Below are positions 1 through 11,049 of a DNA stretch of 64,000 bases, one piece after another. Under the pieces are notes generated by a model that worked only from the letters and a program-made list of their open reading frames with translations, was not told the origin of the DNA and ran no database searches. The DNA is from Megachile rotundata. Its lineage: Eukaryota; Arthropoda; Insecta; Hymenoptera; Megachilidae. Location: contig NC_134988.1 in the NCBI RefSeq assembly GCF_050947335.1, forward strand, positions 8,432,001 through 8,496,000. The letters are read 5' to 3'. The stretch's first letter is position 1, and each line of letters opens with the position of its first letter. Position numbers and translations under genes: made by a program.

Positions 1-365
1 GTGGAAGTACAATTTTTACGAGCAAGGCTGAGGGAAACAGTTCCTAATTTCTATTGGATACGCAAATTCGGCTGGAAATGGAAATCCGAGTGACTGCGGT
101 GGGTCGGTTCCCCAAAAAGTGACCGCAGCAAGTAATAAAAGCGGGCGATACCTCGACACGAATAGGAAACTGCAAATAAAGGAGTCTACTACTAGATTAA
201 GGGTTCTGGCAAGCAGATGCGAATAATAAACTATACTCGATGGACTCATTGCTGCGGGTAAAGAACCTATTGATTGAACCTGTACAATGTGACGGAGAAA
301 CTAGACGATTATTGTATGGATCTCTCCAGGTTAATAATGGTCTTGATTCTGAGTCCTTATAACCC
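1..365 (-). mobile_element. Dispersed element, copy 1 (cut by window edge)
   Basis: This segment matches 8075-8447 in reverse complement. Over positions 1-240 I count about six differences, so the two copies are roughly 97% identical there; beyond 260 they diverge but can still be aligned to about 365. On the minus strand it carries a 77-codon open frame (249-16) that reappears in the other copy. The peptide has a hydrophobic middle (FICSFLFV, then PLLLLAAVTFWG) and resembles no family I know. No terminal repeats can be judged because the element runs into the window start. It is a dispersed repeat, possibly a non-autonomous transposon or a segmental duplication; the class is unknown. Confidence 0.75.
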
Positions 366-1005
366 CCTGTATTTTCAAATTTTAAATACATTTATGTTTG
401 AATGATTTTACAAACTATTAAAGATTGATATCTGCGTGGTATGTGTTTTAAAACACAGTTGTCACTAAAGATGTAAATTGACGATTATAGACACACCCTT
501 TAATTTATGATGAAATGTACACTTCACAAATGTGATAAATAGAAGTGGAAACCATAGGAAATATCAAAGTTGATATCTGTAATTCCAGATGATTTAAATT
601 TAAAAATTAGCTTTCTATTTCGAATGAAGCTACTTATGCTCATTGTTGCTACGGGTAAAGAACCTATACAAAGCTCATAAACTGAAAACGGTATTTGTAT
701 CGATAGAAATTTAGATCTAATCTCGTTATGCTACTGTATTCCAAAATCTAACAATGGTTAATTTCATTAAGGGCGCAGCAGGTTGAATAAAAATAATAGT
801 ATAAAAATCAGCAGGTTGAATAGTAGCAGGGAATGTACCGTTGTACCGAGATCAGAAGATACAAAACCAAATAGTAAAAGAAGAGGATCTCGCAACATGA
901 AAAATAAAAGAATATACATAGAAAGAGGCAGAGGTAGAATACAAGAGCGAGAGAAAACAGTAGTTTCGAACAGCAGTGATCCCGAAGGAGCTTGGCTCAA
1001 TTAGC
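366..1005. other. AT-rich sequence, no gene seen
   Basis: Mostly AT-rich single-copy sequence. Positions 641-672 repeat the end of the 1-365 element (cattg-tgc-gggtaaagaacctat), so a short third fragment of that element lies here. Two copies of agcaggttgaata occur near 776 and 810. Short open frames at 767-1004 overlap on both strands and show no protein-like features. Confidence 0.5.
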
Positions 1006-1410
1006 AGAACCGTTACTTCCGTGGAACGAGGTTCGTTCCCTGGGAACCGGAAGTTACGATGACAGGGACAACGGCGCGCCAACACCGTCCTCCTAGCTAT
1101 CGTTCTATCGGTCCTTTCAACCTCTTCCGTTACGTCCTTTTCCCTCTCGAACAACGATACCGTTTCTCCGCGAGCAACTTGGACGAACGTAGACTTTGCT
1201 CGCAACTTCGGTATCGTCTCGTGGAAAGAACGACTGGAGAACGCCGTGCTATGGAATAACGAGCCCCAGGAGCGATCTCGTTACGCCGAGTCGATTCGAA
1301 AGCGTGTAAGGCACGAAACGGAAAGTACGCTTCGTGAAAGTATTCCGTCTCGTGTGCCGTTTCGTGTGGAGGATCGTTGCATTCGGTCGATGAGTAAGCA
1401 ACGTTTATTT
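1006..1410. other. GC/CpG-rich unique block with nested inverted repeat
   Basis: This block is clearly richer in CG dinucleotides than its flanks. At 1011-1058 there is a nested inverted repeat: cgttacttccg at 1011-1021 faces cggaagttacg at 1048-1058 with one mismatch, and inside it ggaacga (1023-1029) faces tcgttcc (1033-1039) perfectly. Short open frames on both strands (1059-1259 plus; 1205-852 minus) have arginine-rich low-information translations and are not convincing exons. It may be regulatory DNA or a transcribed hairpin; neither is shown. Confidence 0.4.
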
Positions 1411-1530
1411 TGTTGCATTCATTAAGTGATATGAGTTTGACAGTTCTTTACAGCGTGATGTAATGTGATGGATTATAATGTAATTTAGTAAGTGAGTGGT
1501 TAGGTAGTCTCGTTATATTGCAGTGGATAT
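1294..1530 (+). repeat. Diverged direct duplication, copy 1
   Basis: This matches 2030-2230 in the same orientation. Shared landmarks in order are tcgaaagcgt, gcac-aaac-g-aaagtac, cttcgtgaaagtatt, cgtgtg, gtgatgtaa and tgttatattgca. Within copy 1, cacgaaacgg (1312-1321) and ccgtttcgtg (1357-1366) form a perfect 10 bp inverted repeat. Confidence 0.65.
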
Positions 1531-1599
1531 TAAACACGGACGATTTTTTAATAAATTTTAGTTTTATTATTGTAGCATAAGAGTTTGGAATTTTTTAAA

Positions 1600-2029
1600 T
1601 TTTCTAAGTGTGAAATTCATCAAATTCCAGTTTCACCAAATAGAAAATCTTTCAAATTAAAAATATGCCAAATACTAAATTTTAAATCTTTGAAATTGCA
1701 AATTGCATAAGTTGCAAGATTCTGAAACTTCAAATTGCTCCAATCTCCTATTTCTTAAATTTCAAATTTTTCAGATTTCAAATTCTCCAAATTTCAAATT
1801 CCCTAAATTAGACTTTCTCCAAATTCCAATTTCTCCAAATCCCACTTTCCACAAATATCGAATTCCTGAAATTTATGAAATATCGAATTCTTCAAAATCG
1901 AAATTGTCAACGCTAAAATTTCCCAAATTCTCCAAATTCCAAACATCAAATTTAAAAAATCTCGAATTCCACAAGCTCTAAACTCTTCAACCTTTAAATT
2001 CTCCGAATTCCCCGAATTCTTTAAATCCT
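1600..2029 (+). repeat. Degenerate CAAATTC-type low-complexity array
   Basis: A strand-biased, G-poor tract of words such as ttccaaatt, tccaaattc and ttcaaatt. It separates the two copies of the 1294/2030 duplication. The open frame at 1703-1981 is a by-product of the missing stop codons. Confidence 0.7.
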
Positions 2030-2230
2030 ACTCGAAAGCGTACACGGCACAAAACAGAAAGTACATCGCTTCGTGAAAGTATTTCGCCTCGTGTGCTGCT
2101 TTGTACGTTTCGTTCGAGAAATTAGCAGAATATATTTCGTTGGATTAATTAACAAATTTCTTGTCGTGTGATGTAACGTAGGAGTGATGATATGTGCTCA
2201 CATAGTAAACTCTTGTTATATTGCAATTAT
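2030..2230 (+). repeat. Diverged direct duplication, copy 2
   Basis: Second copy of the 1294-1530 unit. Both arms of the inverted repeat have changed: the G of CG on one arm and the C of CG on the other have become A and T at two paired sites, while two further sites break the pairing. CpG decay explains the paired changes without selection on structure. Confidence 0.6.
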
Positions 2231-2269
2231 AGGTATTTGCATAGTTATCTATAGCAGAAATATTCAAAT

Positions 2270-3010
2270 GTTATTTATACGTATTACTCTAACAATATAT
2301 AATATGTTATAAGAATATGTCATAAGAATCATGCAACACTAGTTTGAAGTCCCCAAAGTGTCAGTATCATTGAATATCACAAACGGCAATAAAACAAGAG
2401 TACCATGCAATCACTTACAGCAAGCATCTGCTATACGTATCATTCTAATAATATATCATATGTCATAAGAATATATGCAATACTAGTTTGAAGTCCCCAA
2501 AGTGTCAATATCATTGAATATCACAAACGGCAATAAACCAAGAGTACCATGCAATCACTTACAGCAAGCATCTGCTATACGTATCATTCTAATAATATAT
2601 CATATATCATAAGAATATATGCAATACTAGTTCGAAGTCTCCAAAGTGTCAATATCATTGAATATCACAAACGGCAATAAACCAAGAGTACCGTGCAATC
2701 ACTTACACCAAGTATCTACTATACGTATCATTAATAATATATCATATATCATAAGAATATATGAAATACTAGTTTGAAGTCCCGAAAATATCAGTATCAT
2801 TGAATATTATAAACGGCAATAAATCAAGAGTACCCCGCCATCATTTACACCAAGTATTTGCTATACGTATCACCCTAATAATATATCACATATTATGATA
2901 AGAATATATCATAAGAACGTTGCAATACTTTAAAGTCCCCAAAGCGTCAGTAAATATCACAAACGGCAATAAATCAAGAGTACCGTGCAATCACTTACAC
3001 CAAGCATCCC
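2270..3010 (+). repeat. 144 bp tandem repeat, about five units
   Basis: The landmark agtttgaagtccccaaag recurs at 2341, 2485, 2629 (agttcg variant), 2771 and about 2927, giving spacings of 144, 144, 142 and 156. Each unit also holds atcacaaacggcaataaa, caagagtacc and caatcactta, followed by an AT-rich atatatcatat stretch. The first partial unit begins near 2270. No open frame of interest spans the units. Confidence 0.9.
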
Positions 3011-3719
3011 CCCAGAAACCCATCGAAATCACAGTACAAACGTACTCGTGATCATTTTTTCCGAATCTATCCTCTCCAGCTTCTCCGCGTTTACGATCGA
3101 ATATACTCTCGCACTTCCATCGAAACGCTTCGCTTAAGCGGTAACAAATTTTTCCACCGTCCATCAGCGAAAACCCGGTGCTGTTCTTTCAGCTTGCGTG
3201 GAAAAAAAAGGAACGGCGCACGCGTTACATAGCATATTCATATCGCCGCTTCTTTCGCCGCTGGTACAACCGAATGAAAAAGCACGCCTATCCTGTGCGA
3301 GCATACACGCACGCACACGTACACGTTGTCCCGGAGACAATCTCCGATAATGGACCGAACAAAACGGAACGTGTTTTTGGTGTCCCGTAATGGGTCCATT
3401 GTGCCCCGCGTATCCTGACGGAACCGGATACAGTTTCGTTTAAAGCACGACCATGCTGTATTAAGCGGCAGAAATCCGTGGAGGGTCGTTGAGTATCGTG
3501 CTTACTGATCCGATCAGGAATAACCCTTCAGGCGAATTATACCGAGCCTGTTATAATGAGATAATGCTGACATATCGTGTGACTGTAAATTCAACTTGGG
3601 GAATTGTGTTTGCGATGCGTGGATGGGAATGAAAGTTAGTTTTTTAGGTTTTATTTGATTGGGTGGGTTAGGTTTATACTCGGTGTGATAATATGAATAT
3701 GATATGTGCTGGAAGTTTG
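3011..3719. other. Unique CpG-containing block, no gene seen
   Basis: Single-copy sequence with moderate GC between two tandem repeats. The 70-codon frame at 3178-3390 has no recognisable domain. The rest (3400-3719) holds nothing I can name. Confidence 0.35.
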
Positions 3720-3792
3720 AAAGATCAAGGTATGTGCTGACGTCAGTGTATGAGGTGGTGTGTGAAAAGGCTGACCCAGGTGGTTAGAAGAT
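3720..3792 (-). repeat. Dispersed motif, copy C (minus strand)
   Basis: Read on the minus strand it begins taaccacctgggtcagcc, then cttttcac and caccacctc, ending at a ctgacgtcag palindrome (3737-3746). This aligns with 41022-41085 (taaccacctgggtcaacc) and 41640-41715. The nature of the repeat is unknown. Confidence 0.55.
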
Positions 3793-3825
3793 CACATATG
3801 GACATCATTATACTGTTCCTAAATT

Positions 3826-4565
3826 CCTATATTGATGAATTCTTATATTCTTGAGGTGCCATATTTCAAAACTTCTGTATCATCGAATACTTACATTTCC
3901 GAATCTCTACATTTCCAAATCTCTACGTCCTCAAATCCCTACATTCCCAAATTTCTATATCCCCAACTTCTTACACCTCCAAATCCTTACGTCCCCAAAT
4001 CCCTACATCCACAAATCTCTACATCCCCAAATTCCCACATTCCCAAATTTCCACATCCCCAAATTCCTTCATCCTTAAATCTTTACATCCCTAAATTCCC
4101 ACATCCCCAAATTCTCACATCCCCAAATTCCCACATCCCCAAATTCCCAACGTCCTCAAATTCCCACATCCCCAAATTCCCACATTCTCAAATTCCCACA
4201 TCCCCAAATTCCCACATTCCCAAATTCCCAATGTCCCCAAATTCCCACATCTCCAAATCCCTAGATCCCCAAATTCCTACATTCCCAAATCCCTAAATCT
4301 CCAAATTCCTTCATCCTTAAATCTCTACATCCCTAAATTCCCACATCCCCAAATTCTCACATCCCCAAATTCCCACATCCCCAAATTCCCACATCCCCAA
4401 ATCCCTAGATCTCCAAATTCCTACATTCCCAAATCCCTAAATCCCCAAATTCCTTCATCCTTAAATCCCTACATCCCGAAATCTCTATATCCCCAAATCC
4501 CTATATCTCCAAATCCTTACATCCCTAAATCCCTACATCCCTAACTTCCTATAATCCCAAATACC
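3826..4565 (+). repeat. Tandem array of CCCCAAATTCCCACAT-type units
   Basis: Roughly 16 bp units made of two 8-9 base halves (ccccaaatt and cccacatc), with many substitutions and longer sub-blocks repeated (4075-4300 resembles 4305-4460). The plus strand is almost free of G. The minus strand therefore carries GGG triplets at 4-5 base spacing. Translations (IPKFPHPQ type) at 3832-4296 are repeat artefacts. Confidence 0.9.
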
Positions 4566-5514
4566 TCTCCAAAAACACATAAATTTTACCTCAACAACTG
4601 TCATATTATTTCAAGTTCCTCAAACAATAACAAATATTTATCAGAAGAATATTTCAATTTCTAAATAATAAACCAATTTTGTAAATTTATTATTGTAAAC
4701 CGCTAGGAGAGCTGTGTTAGAACAAGCAGCTATAGCGATTTGGTTGAATAATTACAGTTCTATAAATCTTTGTTTACTAATTTCCTTAGCATTTCGTACT
4801 TTAACGAAGTCTCCATTTATTTTTCCCAGAAACTCGTTTCCAAGTGGCTAACGACAATAAACCTGGCAAAAACGCAATTGGTTTTCGTTCAAAGTTCGCT
4901 CCAAGAGGGAAATAAGTATTTTCTCCGTTAAAGTTTTTAATCTGTTTAAACTCGGAAGCGCCTTAATCGCTGATTCGCCGCTATTAGGATCGACAGAATG
5001 ATTTAGCAATTTATTTATATAACTGTTTCAAATATTTATAAACAGTGGACACAAACAAATTCAATATAACCAACTATAATTTTATGAATTTTTTTTTGTA
5101 ATTAATGTCAACACGTTCGATCATAAATTATATGTGATGAGAAGAAAAATATGCAGTCGTGTTTTGTGAAGTTACTTTGGCAAATGGCTCACATAATTAA
5201 TGCAAAATTATAGTCCGAATAAAATGAATTCTAACAGACCCGAACAGGACGTCAGGAATTTAAACAAATGGATTTATCTCCTCAACTGTAATACGATCGT
5301 CTTAATGGAACATCCTTCGTCGAAAAAGATCTCTAATTAATCACATTTAACGCGGACAAAGGATCTGAAGTCGTTCAAATACCCGCAGCTTTGGCTCGAC
5401 TTCCAAAAAGTTTTCAGCTCGAAGGAATGCTGAAGTTCTTTATCGCGGTCACTAGATCTGGAAGTACCGGAAATGACGATAAAGATTCAGCTTAATTTCG
5501 TCTGATCGTGAATC
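4566..5514. other. AT-rich unique sequence, no gene seen
   Basis: No open frame, RNA gene or repeat was recognised in this stretch. Confidence 0.35.
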
Positions 5515-6440
5515 GTTTAGTTGTTGCATGTTATGTGGCTAACTTCGGGGTAGCTGAAGTCTGGCTCGATTTCGTGACAGAGAAGTTTTGAATAATGGTG
5601 GGTATGATACATCAGTTTATAGGTTAAGACTTCGCAAAAAGTATGATATATATGCCCCATGGATATTATGAATATTAAATGCGTGGTAATCATTTGTAGC
5701 AAACAATAATATTTTGTAGTGTTTCGTTGATTGGTTTTGAAAGGGAGAAAGTCTAATGAAATTTCATGACAGAAAAGTATTTCAAAATGGTACTTGTGAC
5801 ACACCAATTTATAGGTTAAGACTTCACAAAAAGTATGATATGCATGCCCTGTCGATATTGTGAATATAAACTGAGTGGTGATCATTTATAGCAAACAATA
5901 ATATTCCTTACTATCTCGTTGATTGATTTCGAAGTACAGAGAGTCTAATGAAATTTCATGACAGAAAAGTATTTCGAAATGATACTTGTGACACATCAAT
6001 TTTCAGATTAAAACTTGACAAAAACGAGGACATAAATGCCCCATGGATATTATTAATATAAACTGAGTGGTGATCATTTGTAGCATACAATAATACTTTA
6101 TACTATCTCGTTGATTAATTTCGAAATACAGAGGGTCTAATGAAATTTCATGACAGAAAAGTTTCTCAAAACCATATTTATAATATACTAATTTACAGCT
6201 TAAAGCTTGACGAAAACGAGGACATACATGCCCCGTTGATATTCATGACGTAAAACGTATAATTATCATTTGTACCAAACAATGATATTTTACCATGCTT
6301 AGTCGACTAATTTTGAAAGCGAAAGGTTTTGGCAAGATTTCATGACAGAAAAGTATTACAAAATTGCACTTATAATATATCAATCTAAAGCTTGAAACTT
6401 CTAGAAAATGAGTATATAGAAGCACAAGCATATTTTTGAT
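5515..6440 (-). repeat. 192 bp tandem repeat with a 64-residue open-frame periodicity
   Basis: The landmark ttc(a/g)tgacag lies at 5571, 5763, 5955, 6147 and 6339, exactly 192 bp apart each time although the units differ by many substitutions. Because 192 is 3 x 64, one minus-strand frame runs in register through all units. It is open at 6431-6243 and at 5885-5517, and in the whole array I count three in-frame stops, each in a different unit position. Recurring peptide words are LFCHEI, YKL, QMITT and GH-YHT. It may be a decayed repeat-coding sequence or a satellite with substitution-only divergence. No family was recognised. Confidence 0.85.
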
Positions 6441-6800
6441 ACAAAATGGCTGGTTGCTGCAGAAGCAACTAATTGTGTACTAGGAAGTGCTTACGATTTT
6501 TTGAGTCAGTTATTTTGTACATGTTAATAAAATCACAGAGGTATTTGTACAGTAATTTTCATCAAACTTCAAGCTTTAAATTAACATATCATAAATAGAA
6601 TTTTATGATATATTTTTGTCATGGAATTTTATTTTTGTAACAAATTGTTGTTCAGCCATTTCGTACTCGAAATTCCAATGCTGCATAAACCTCTTATCTT
6701 TCGTGAAATTTCAAGCTTTAAATTGATGTAATATAAGCATCCATTTCTGATGCATTTCAATCATGAAATTTCGTTCCACTGATTTTAATTGGTATTTCTT
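6441..6800. repeat. Degenerate continuation of repeat, ~140 bp spacing
   Basis: The words ttcaagctttaaatt at about 6568 and 6709, and tcatg(g/a)aat after each, suggest a degenerate repeat that also echoes the taaagcttga words in 5515-6440. Divergence is high. Confidence 0.4.
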
Positions 6801-7839
6801 TTCACATGCGAATATACAAATGAAAATTTTGTCGTGCGTCGATAAAGCCAGAAGTAGTGGACGAAAGGGAATCCATTGATGTCGAGTGACCAACCCTTCT
6901 CGATTCCTCTCTGCATACGTTCCTCTAGCTTTCCGTTTTATGTAGCGTGGCATCACGATCCATTTCCGCTCGGATCAAGAGCTTCCCTTCATCCTTCGTT
7001 ACAAGGATCGCTCACAACCCAAACTAACATTTTTTATCGTGTTTTTTGTCTGCACTCTGCACTGCTTCAGGACTTATCTCCTTAAACTGATTCAAATCTT
7101 CCGACTTCTCTTTTTCGTATACGATGTAAAAGGTTTAGTGTAATCTTCGTTAATACAAAACATAGACAAATTACATCGATGAATTCTTTTGGTTTGAGAG
7201 ATATGGGCGTCTGACATGTGGAGAATGTTTGAAATCTTTTTACTTGGGCGAAGTTTACGGATTAATTTCGATGGAGGCTACGATCTTTGTAATTAATGCA
7301 ATAATAGAAATTTAAAAAATGAAAGACGAAATTGGGAAATTGAAAATTTATAAAATAGTTGAGTACAGAATTCAGAAAAGGTATTGAATCTTTGTAAGTT
7401 GCAAAATTGAAGAATTAAAGCGTCTGAAGATTCAGGAATCAAATAACTTAAGATCTGAAAAATGTACAACACAGAAATTAAGAAATCGAAGAGCAAACTT
7501 TAGAATTTGAAAATCGACAAGTTTACTTAAATGCATGAAAATTGGGAATCAAGTGACTCAAAAATTAAAATATTTTCAAATGCAGAAACTAAAAAATATA
7601 ATTATAAAATTGTAAAATTGGAACGTCGAAAATATAACCAAATTCGAATCTCTAATTCTTCCCGAAAACAAAAGTTAAAACAGAAATAACCGAAATGTTA
7701 GAAATGTCCGTTGACAATCGGTGTAGTAGAGCAGCCAGGTCGGTGTATCGTCAAAGGGGTAAAACTAAATTATCCAGAGTAATTCGGTGCTATCAAGAAC
7801 GGGAATTGTGTCTCGTCGCCGGGAGATTGCAGGAACGGG
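6801..7839. other. Unique then low-complexity AT sequence
   Basis: 6801-7290 is single copy with no gene recognised. 7290-7680 is a degenerate gaaattgaaaat-type low-complexity tract on the strand opposite to the CAAATTC tracts. 7680-7839 is unique. Confidence 0.35.
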
Positions 7840-8060
7840 AACAGATAGACAACCAATGAACGAACAAACAGCGGCGTGGGAATTGAAAGACACAGGAAAA
7901 TAATAGAAATTCGCTTTGTTACGTCAGAGTTGCGGGTTTGAAGGGGCAAACGGGTGATTAAAGGGTTGATGAAGGACGAATGTCAAAAATGTTGGGATTT
8001 AATAGGAATTAACAGACACAGAACAATAAAAATTCGATTTGTTAGATCTTAAAATACAAT
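7840..8060 (+). repeat. Diverged ~130 bp repeat, left pair of units
   Basis: Shared words are ttgaaagacacagg, attcgctttgtta, ggggcaaacgggtgattaaa, gatgaaggacgaa and gggatttaatag. The same order of words returns at 8727-8945. The dispersed element copy (8075-8447) and a 42 bp repeat lie between the two groups. Confidence 0.6.
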
Positions 8061-8074
8061 ACCATAGATTCAGA

Positions 8075-8447
8075 TAATCTATAACCCACCGGAGATTCAA
8101 ATAATATACCGTTCAGATCCATATAACAATATACCATTTAGTTTCTCCAGACACATTGTATAGGTACAAATCAATAGGTCCTTCACCCGCAGCAGCAATG
8201 AGTCCATCGAGTATAGTTTATTATTCGTATCTGCTTGCCAGAACCCTTAATCTAGTAGTAGAGTTCTTTATTTGCAGTTTCCTATTCGTGTCGAGGTATC
8301 GCCCGCTTTTATTACTTGCAGCGGTCACTTTTTGGGGAACCGATCCACCGCAGTCACTCGGATTTCCATTTCCAGCTGAATTTGCGTATCCAATAGAAAT
8401 TAGGAACTGTTTCCCTCAGCCTTGCTCGTAAAAATTGTACTTCCACA
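8075..8447 (+). mobile_element. Dispersed element, copy 2
   Basis: Reverse complement partner of 1-365. The open frame here is 91 codons (8156-8431), with 77 codons shared with copy 1. Across the shared part I see three synonymous changes and three nucleotide changes that alter amino acids, too few to infer selection. The element ends near ttgtacttccacacc. No clear terminal inverted repeats or target-site duplication were found by eye. Confidence 0.75.
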
Positions 8448-8454
8448 CCGAGCC

Positions 8455-8610
8455 TTCGTCTTGCGAAATAAGCAATCGAACAGATGGACACGAAATGGAC
8501 GGGTTGCTCATTTCGGAACAGCATCGGATGCATAGACACGAGGTTGTTTACTTCGGAGCAACATCGGACACATATAGACACACGGTCGCTTAGTTTGGAA
8601 CATCGTTAGA
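8455..8610 (+). repeat. Degenerate ~42 bp repeat, three to four units
   Basis: Repeated words are ttcggaacagcatcgga, ttcggagcaacatcgga and tttggaacatcg, with atagacac between them. Confidence 0.55.
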
Positions 8611-8726
8611 AATAAGTAGAAAGCACATATGGGTGTTATACAATTATTCCACCTACAGTTCTCTTAGAAATATTAGGACTTCAAGCGACAGGAATGGTTT
8701 AATCAACGCTAAATATGGCCGTCACG

Positions 8727-8945
8727 GACGCGCAACAAAGAGGTGATTAAAGAACTAATGAAGGACGAACGTTCAGAATGAAGTCTATGTTGAGAATTTA
8801 ATCGGAACTGAAAGACACAGGTAAATAACAGACATTCGCTTTGTTAAGTTTCAGACTCGAGGGGGCAAATGGGTGATTAAAGGGCCAGGCGAATGTGGAG
8901 AATGTCGAAATCGGTGTTGAGAATTTAATAGATCGAACGCGGAGG
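8727..8945 (+). repeat. Diverged ~130 bp repeat, right pair of units
   Basis: Same family as 7840-8060: gaggtgattaaag, aatgaaggacgaacg, gagaatttaat, gaaagacacagg, attcgctttgttaag, then gggggcaaatgggtgatt. Confidence 0.6.
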
Positions 8946-10440
8946 TGGACGCGAACGAGATTGAAATTAATTTCAGCGGGTTTCCGGTTGGCGAAAAGAA
9001 TTTGCTGCTTCGAGCGGCCTTTGAAGCATGAAAAGCCAATAATTCCTCGGCCAATAGGGGAGAATGCGTTTCTCGTTCTATCGCGTACCGGAATCCTAAA
9101 CGATACACGTGAAATGTATCGGAGGCCTGATGGATTTTAATACCTCTCGTCCACCTATTTTCCTGCTTGCTGAACTTTAGGAATCCAACAGATAAGGAGC
9201 TGCACCGTTGCACGCTCAAATGTAATTGCCAGAATTACCGGGACACGTTAATTCGCTTATCTGCCGGCTAGCAAACGGGAATGGTTGAACCTGTCCTCGA
9301 TGAACATTAGCCATTCGAACCGCTCAAGAATCACAACCCCCTGGGTTTTAGAGCTAAATTGTTTGCGATACATTTGTTTCAATATAAATTTTATACGTAA
9401 GCTTAAATAATTGGAAATTTCCAAGTTCCTAAATTAGTTAATTCAAGATTTACGATTTTGAAAATTTGAGAACTTGGAAGGTTAAAAATTTAGAAACCAC
9501 TAATCTGACAAAAGCTCCTGAATTTTTAACTTCTTAGTTCTTAAATTTAAAAAATTCTATGTCTTCAGTCTTTGAAATCCCAAAGTTACCAGTTTGTGAA
9601 GATTTACTTTAATAAAAGTTTGAAACCTTGAATGCTGTAGTAAAATTAATTATTCAGTGCAGTCGATAACACGAATTATGAAAGTTGTTAATAACAATCT
9701 TTCGAACTATTTCAAACTGGAAGATTACAACTTTCCATCTAGCTTTATCATCAGTAATCGAACAAATTTAATTTCGTCTACTTCGAGAGGTCAAAGCCTC
9801 TTTTTAGTATCATACTTATTGAATACTTCAAAATATCAGCTATGAAATTTCTTTTTATTATTCAACGTGAAACAGCAGTCGCTAAAAAATGAAATTTTCC
9901 TTCGCCAATCAATCGAATGAAATAATTCATGATAAGCTGTTTCAATAAATTTCATCTAAAAGCGTTCAAAGGATCAAGAGAATGCTTGGACCAGATAGAA
10001 TTTAATTTCCGAGAAGTTTTAAAAGCTATTTGTTCACTTGGAATTCTTTTACCCTTTAAATTTGAGATCGAACGTGGCAGTAAAAGGTTACGTATCTTTT
10101 AAACTTCTCTGCTAAAAAATGTATTCCTGGGAGGAGAGAATCGATTCCAATAAACTTCTAAAAAGATCTTTCCCATGTTTACGAAAAATTTAAAATCATT
10201 TCTTCTAGAACTATGAAAGGATCCATTAAATTGAAACCGATAATTCGACAATGAAAAAAATTTGAATAAGGCAATCGTCCTTTTACAAAATTTCCATTTA
10301 TTCATAAATGTGTTTTATGGAGATTTTATATGTTGTTTCGTAATTAATCAGAAATGACTAGCTTAGATTCATTGTATATATGATGCAAATCTAATTTAAC
10401 TTAAGATTTAAGAAAAATGTAGAAGATTTCGAACATAGCT
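8946..10440. other. Unique sequence, GC-richer at left, AT-rich at right
   Basis: 8946-9340 is a CpG-containing unique block. Overlapping frames on both strands (8895-9140, 9219-8851) have no recognisable domain. 9341-10440 is AT-rich with degenerate aaattt words and no gene seen. Confidence 0.35.
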
Positions 10441-10890
10441 GTAATGCAACCTAACACAAAGTGAACTCAGATCAAACTTAAATTTAATCGAAATCTAACT
10501 TTGACTTAACCTAGTCCTTACAACCTAATACAGATCTGACAATGACCTAACCTAATCCTAAGCTAGACTTATCCTAGACCTAACTAGACCTAATTAGATG
10601 AAGACCTAATATAGACCTAACATAGAAATAACTCACACTTAACACAGACCTAACGTAATTCAAGATAGATCTAACAAGGATCTAACATAAGCCTGCCTTA
10701 AATCTAACACATCCTAACCTAGACCTAATCCGGTCTAACCCGGAACTAGCCAATCCTAACCGGTCTTAACCCAGTTGTAACCTACACCTAATCCAGACCT
10801 AACCCAGACCTAACCTAGACCTAACCTATACCTACACCAGATTTAACCTGGACCTAACCTGGACCTAACCTAGACCTAACTTCATTTTTT
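10441..10890 (+). repeat. CCTAA-rich interstitial array, 11 bp unit
   Basis: The unit is acctaacctag or close variants. It is most regular at 10790-10884, where five or six successive 11 bp units can be read, and increasingly degenerate leftwards. CCTAA is the complement of TTAGG, the usual insect telomere repeat, but here the period is 11 and not 5, so this is telomere-like at most. Confidence 0.75.
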
Positions 10891-11049
10891 CACAGTTCAA
10901 TAAAAAACGTTGAAAATCATTCATAATAAAAATTCTGATGAAATAAAATACATTGAAGCTATTACAAAAACAATTTTACAACAGTAGTTGTTCTTTTGGT
11001 TCAACTGAAAATAAAATATTTCAATTTTCTGTTAGGAAATACCACGAAA

